Position numbers and translations under genes: made by a program. 24,975 nucleotides of DNA from Deltaproteobacteria bacterium (lineage in GTDB: Bacteria > Desulfobacterota > Desulfobacteria > Desulfobacterales > SURF-7). Positions 23,561 through 24,975 of the stretch are shown here, piece after piece (within the stretch, counting starts at the first letter, position 1; each line of letters starts with the position of its first letter). The stretch is taken from assembly GCA_019307665.1 (NCBI GenBank), contig JAFDJC010000069.1, positions 1-24,975 on the forward strand, in the 5' to 3' direction. Under the pieces are notes generated by a model. It was not told the DNA's origin, made no database searches, and saw only the letters and a program-made list of their open reading frames with translations.

Positions 23561-23773
23561 GTGAAAGAAATTCAGGTTAGAGTTCTTGATAACGACCTTG
23601 AAAAGGCCATGCGGATATTAAAGAAGAAAATTCAGAATGACGGTCTTTTTAAACGACTGAAGCTTAAAAAGAACTATGAAAAGCCAAGTGAACATCGGCG
23701 GAGAAAACAGAGAGAAGCTCTGAGACGGCAAAGAATAGCCGCTGCAAAACAAAGATACAGAAAATTCAGATAA
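23561..23773 (+). CDS. rpsU: 30S ribosomal protein S21 (GTG start)
   Basis: The product is 70 residues. It is a small basic protein of the 30S subunit platform near the anti-Shine-Dalgarno end of 16S rRNA, needed for initiation. VRVLDNDLEKAMRILKKKIQNDGLFKRLKLKKNYEKPSE followed by RRRKQREALRRQR is the full family pattern, with a long Arg/Lys-rich tail. The start is GTG at 23561. The ATG two bases earlier is out of frame and closes at once. AAAGGGG stands about eight bases upstream. It has its own likely promoter and a strong terminator, so it is probably a single-gene transcript. Confidence 0.95.
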   Translation: MKEIQVRVLDNDLEKAMRILKKKIQNDGLFKRLKLKKNYEKPSEHRRRKQREALRRQRIAAAKQRYRKFR

Positions 23774-23805
23774 AGCTCAAATAAGGCATAGAAAGGTTAT
23801 TTTTT

Positions 23806-23847
23806 AAAACCCGGATAGAATATTTTCCGTTCTTCCGGGTTTTTTTT
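23806..23847 (+). terminator. Rho-independent terminator after rpsU
   Basis: AAAACCCGGA (23806-23815) pairs perfectly with TCCGGGTTTT (23834-23843) around an 18-base loop, and a run of eight T (23840-23847) follows. The folC start codon is only three bases beyond the run. Confidence 0.85.
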
Positions 23848-23850
23848 GTT

Positions 23851-24975
23851 ATGATTGAAGCAAATGCATATAACAAGTGTCTTGAGGAAATGTACAGCCT
23901 CCGGAGGTTCGGGATAAAGCTCGGGCTGGACACCATTAGAAACATTCTTGAAGGGCTAAAAAATCCCCAGAACAATTTTGCCTGTATACATATTGCCGGA
24001 ACAAATGGCAAGGGTTCTGTCGCGTCCACTTTGGCAACCATACTGCATTATGCCGGGTTCAATGTTGGTCTTTACACATCCCCCCACCTTGTCAGGCTTA
24101 ATGAAAGAATATGTATAAACGGAAAAATGATTTCCGACAGTGAGCTTGTTGAATCCTTTGAGGCCGTCAAGCAAATTCACGATGGCGACCGGGAGCCGAC
24201 CTTTTTTGAGTACACAACAGCAATGGCTTTTTATGAATTTAGCAGAAAGAATGTTGACTGGGCAGTAATCGAAACCGGAATGGGCGGCAGACTGGATGCA
24301 ACGAATATTGTTTGTCCTAAAGTTTCTATCATAACGAATGTTTCCATAGAGCACCAGATGTACCTTGGTAATACAATTGCCCAGATTGCTTTTGAAAAAG
24401 GGGGCATTATCAAACAGGAGGTGCCGGTGGTAACCGGTGTAACGCAGAAAGCAGGTAGAACTGTATTAAAACAGATAGCAGGTGAAAAATCTGCCCGGCT
24501 TTTTAAATTCAAAACCGATTTCAGTGTTCGTAAAAATAAAAAAGGAGGGTTTTCCTACTTTGGCATTGATCATACATGGCGGAATCTTTGTACAGGACTT
24601 CACGGCAGTCACCAGACCGACAACGCTGCTCTTGCGCTGGCTGTATGTGAGCTTTTAATGGAAGGTACCGACCGAATTGCGAAGCAGAATATTACACTTT
24701 CAAATATCAGAAAAGGACTTGAAAACAATATATGGCCGGGAAGGCTCGAAATAGTCTCCACCTCTCCTTTTATCCTGATTGACGGCGCACATAATATTGC
24801 AGCCGTAAAAAATCTCTCAAAATTTTTATCTGAAAACATTAAGGACAGGAACCTGACCCTGGTTATCGGAATACTTGATGACAAGTCATACAAGACAATG
24901 CTGCGCCATCTTCTGCCCCATTGTTCAAAGGTGATTCTAACTCGTCCTAAAATCGATCGAAGTCTCGCACCTGAA
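23851..24975 (+). CDS. folC: Folylpolyglutamate synthase / dihydrofolate synthase, partial at window end
   Basis: 375 codons are present and the frame is open to the last base, so about 50-70 residues are missing (family length about 420-450). It adds glutamate to dihydropteroate and folates using ATP. RRFGIKLGLDTIRNIL (19-34) is the family opening. The P-loop is HIAGTNGKGSVAST (50-63), followed by LYTSPHLVRLNERI, the omega-loop region EYTTAMAFYEF, VIETGMGGRLDATNIV, and ITNVSIEHQMYLGNTIAQIAFEKGGIIK. WPGRLEI, FILIDGAHN and VIGILDDKSY belong to the C-terminal domain. No ribosome site precedes the ATG at 23851, and the rpsU terminator ends three bases before it. The start is supported by family alignment from memory. 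Confidence 0.93.
   Translation, partial: MIEANAYNKCLEEMYSLRRFGIKLGLDTIRNILEGLKNPQNNFACIHIAGTNGKGSVASTLATILHYAGFNVGLYTSPHLVRLNERICINGKMISDSELVESFEAVKQIHDGDREPTFFEYTTAMAFYEFSRKNVDWAVIETGMGGRLDATNIVCPKVSIITNVSIEHQMYLGNTIAQIAFEKGGIIKQEVPVVTGVTQKAGRTVLKQIAGEKSARLFKFKTDFSVRKNKKGGFSYFGIDHTWRNLCTGLHGSHQTDNAALALAVCELLMEGTDRIAKQNITLSNIRKGLENNIWPGRLEIVSTSPFILIDGAHNIAAVKNLSKFLSENIKDRNLTLVIGILDDKSYKTMLRHLLPHCSKVILTRPKIDRSLAPE

Noticed and set aside
7069..24975. CRISPR array, tRNA or rRNA genes, phage or transposase genes
   Set aside because: No regularly spaced repeats, cloverleaf-like segments in the gaps, or transposase-like proteins were seen. The only mobile signal is the short MITE-like element.

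Overview
The window looks like part of a chromosome from a sulfate-reducer-type bacterium of the Desulfobacterota (Desulfobacterales-like). This is inferred from three things: the moderately AT-rich composition, the gene order rho-rpmE-prfA-prmC next to rpsB-tsf-pyrH-frr-uppS-cdsA-dxr-rseP, and the long PurL with a separate PurQ. No rRNA, tRNA, CRISPR array, phage or transposase gene was seen. Everything from 116 to 22303 is on the minus strand. Only adk, rpsU and a partial folC (22770 to the window end) are on the plus strand.

Layout in plus-strand order: (1) 36-76, a strong minus-strand terminator. (2) 116-7059, a minor-pilin operon read right to left: fimT/gspH, pilW, pilV, pilX, a very large pilY1, and a small secreted protein of unknown function. 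A further PilV-like prepilin lies upstream at 7335-7796. (3) 7843-11648, purQ and purL, which are translationally coupled to each other and abut rseP. (4) 11650-18553, the conserved cluster rpsB-tsf-pyrH-frr-uppS-cdsA-dxr-rseP. It links translation (S2, EF-Ts, ribosome recycling), UMP kinase, undecaprenyl diphosphate, CDP-diacylglycerol and isoprenoid synthesis, and a site-2 protease. (5) 18727-22303, rho, L31, release factor 1 and its methyltransferase PrmC. (6) 22304-22769, a 466-base divergent promoter region. (7) adk, rpsU, a terminator and folC.

The most notable observation is pilY1. One reading frame of about 1454 codons is interrupted by a single in-frame TAG at 3067-3069, in the middle of its von Willebrand A domain, with intact coding sequence on both sides. 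None of the 23 complete genes in the window ends in TAG (15 TAA, 8 TGA). Either this is a recent nonsense mutation, or TAG is being read as an amino acid; some Desulfobacterota do decode TAG as pyrrolysine. The window alone cannot decide.

A second solid observation is a 126-bp MITE-like inverted-repeat element between pyrH and frr, flanked by a perfect 8-bp target duplication. Smaller items are a 12-bp coding minisatellite in the pilX leader, tandem and inverted repeats between rpmE and prfA, an AT-rich direct repeat with 22-bp spacing upstream of fimT, and a possible leader peptide ahead of rho.
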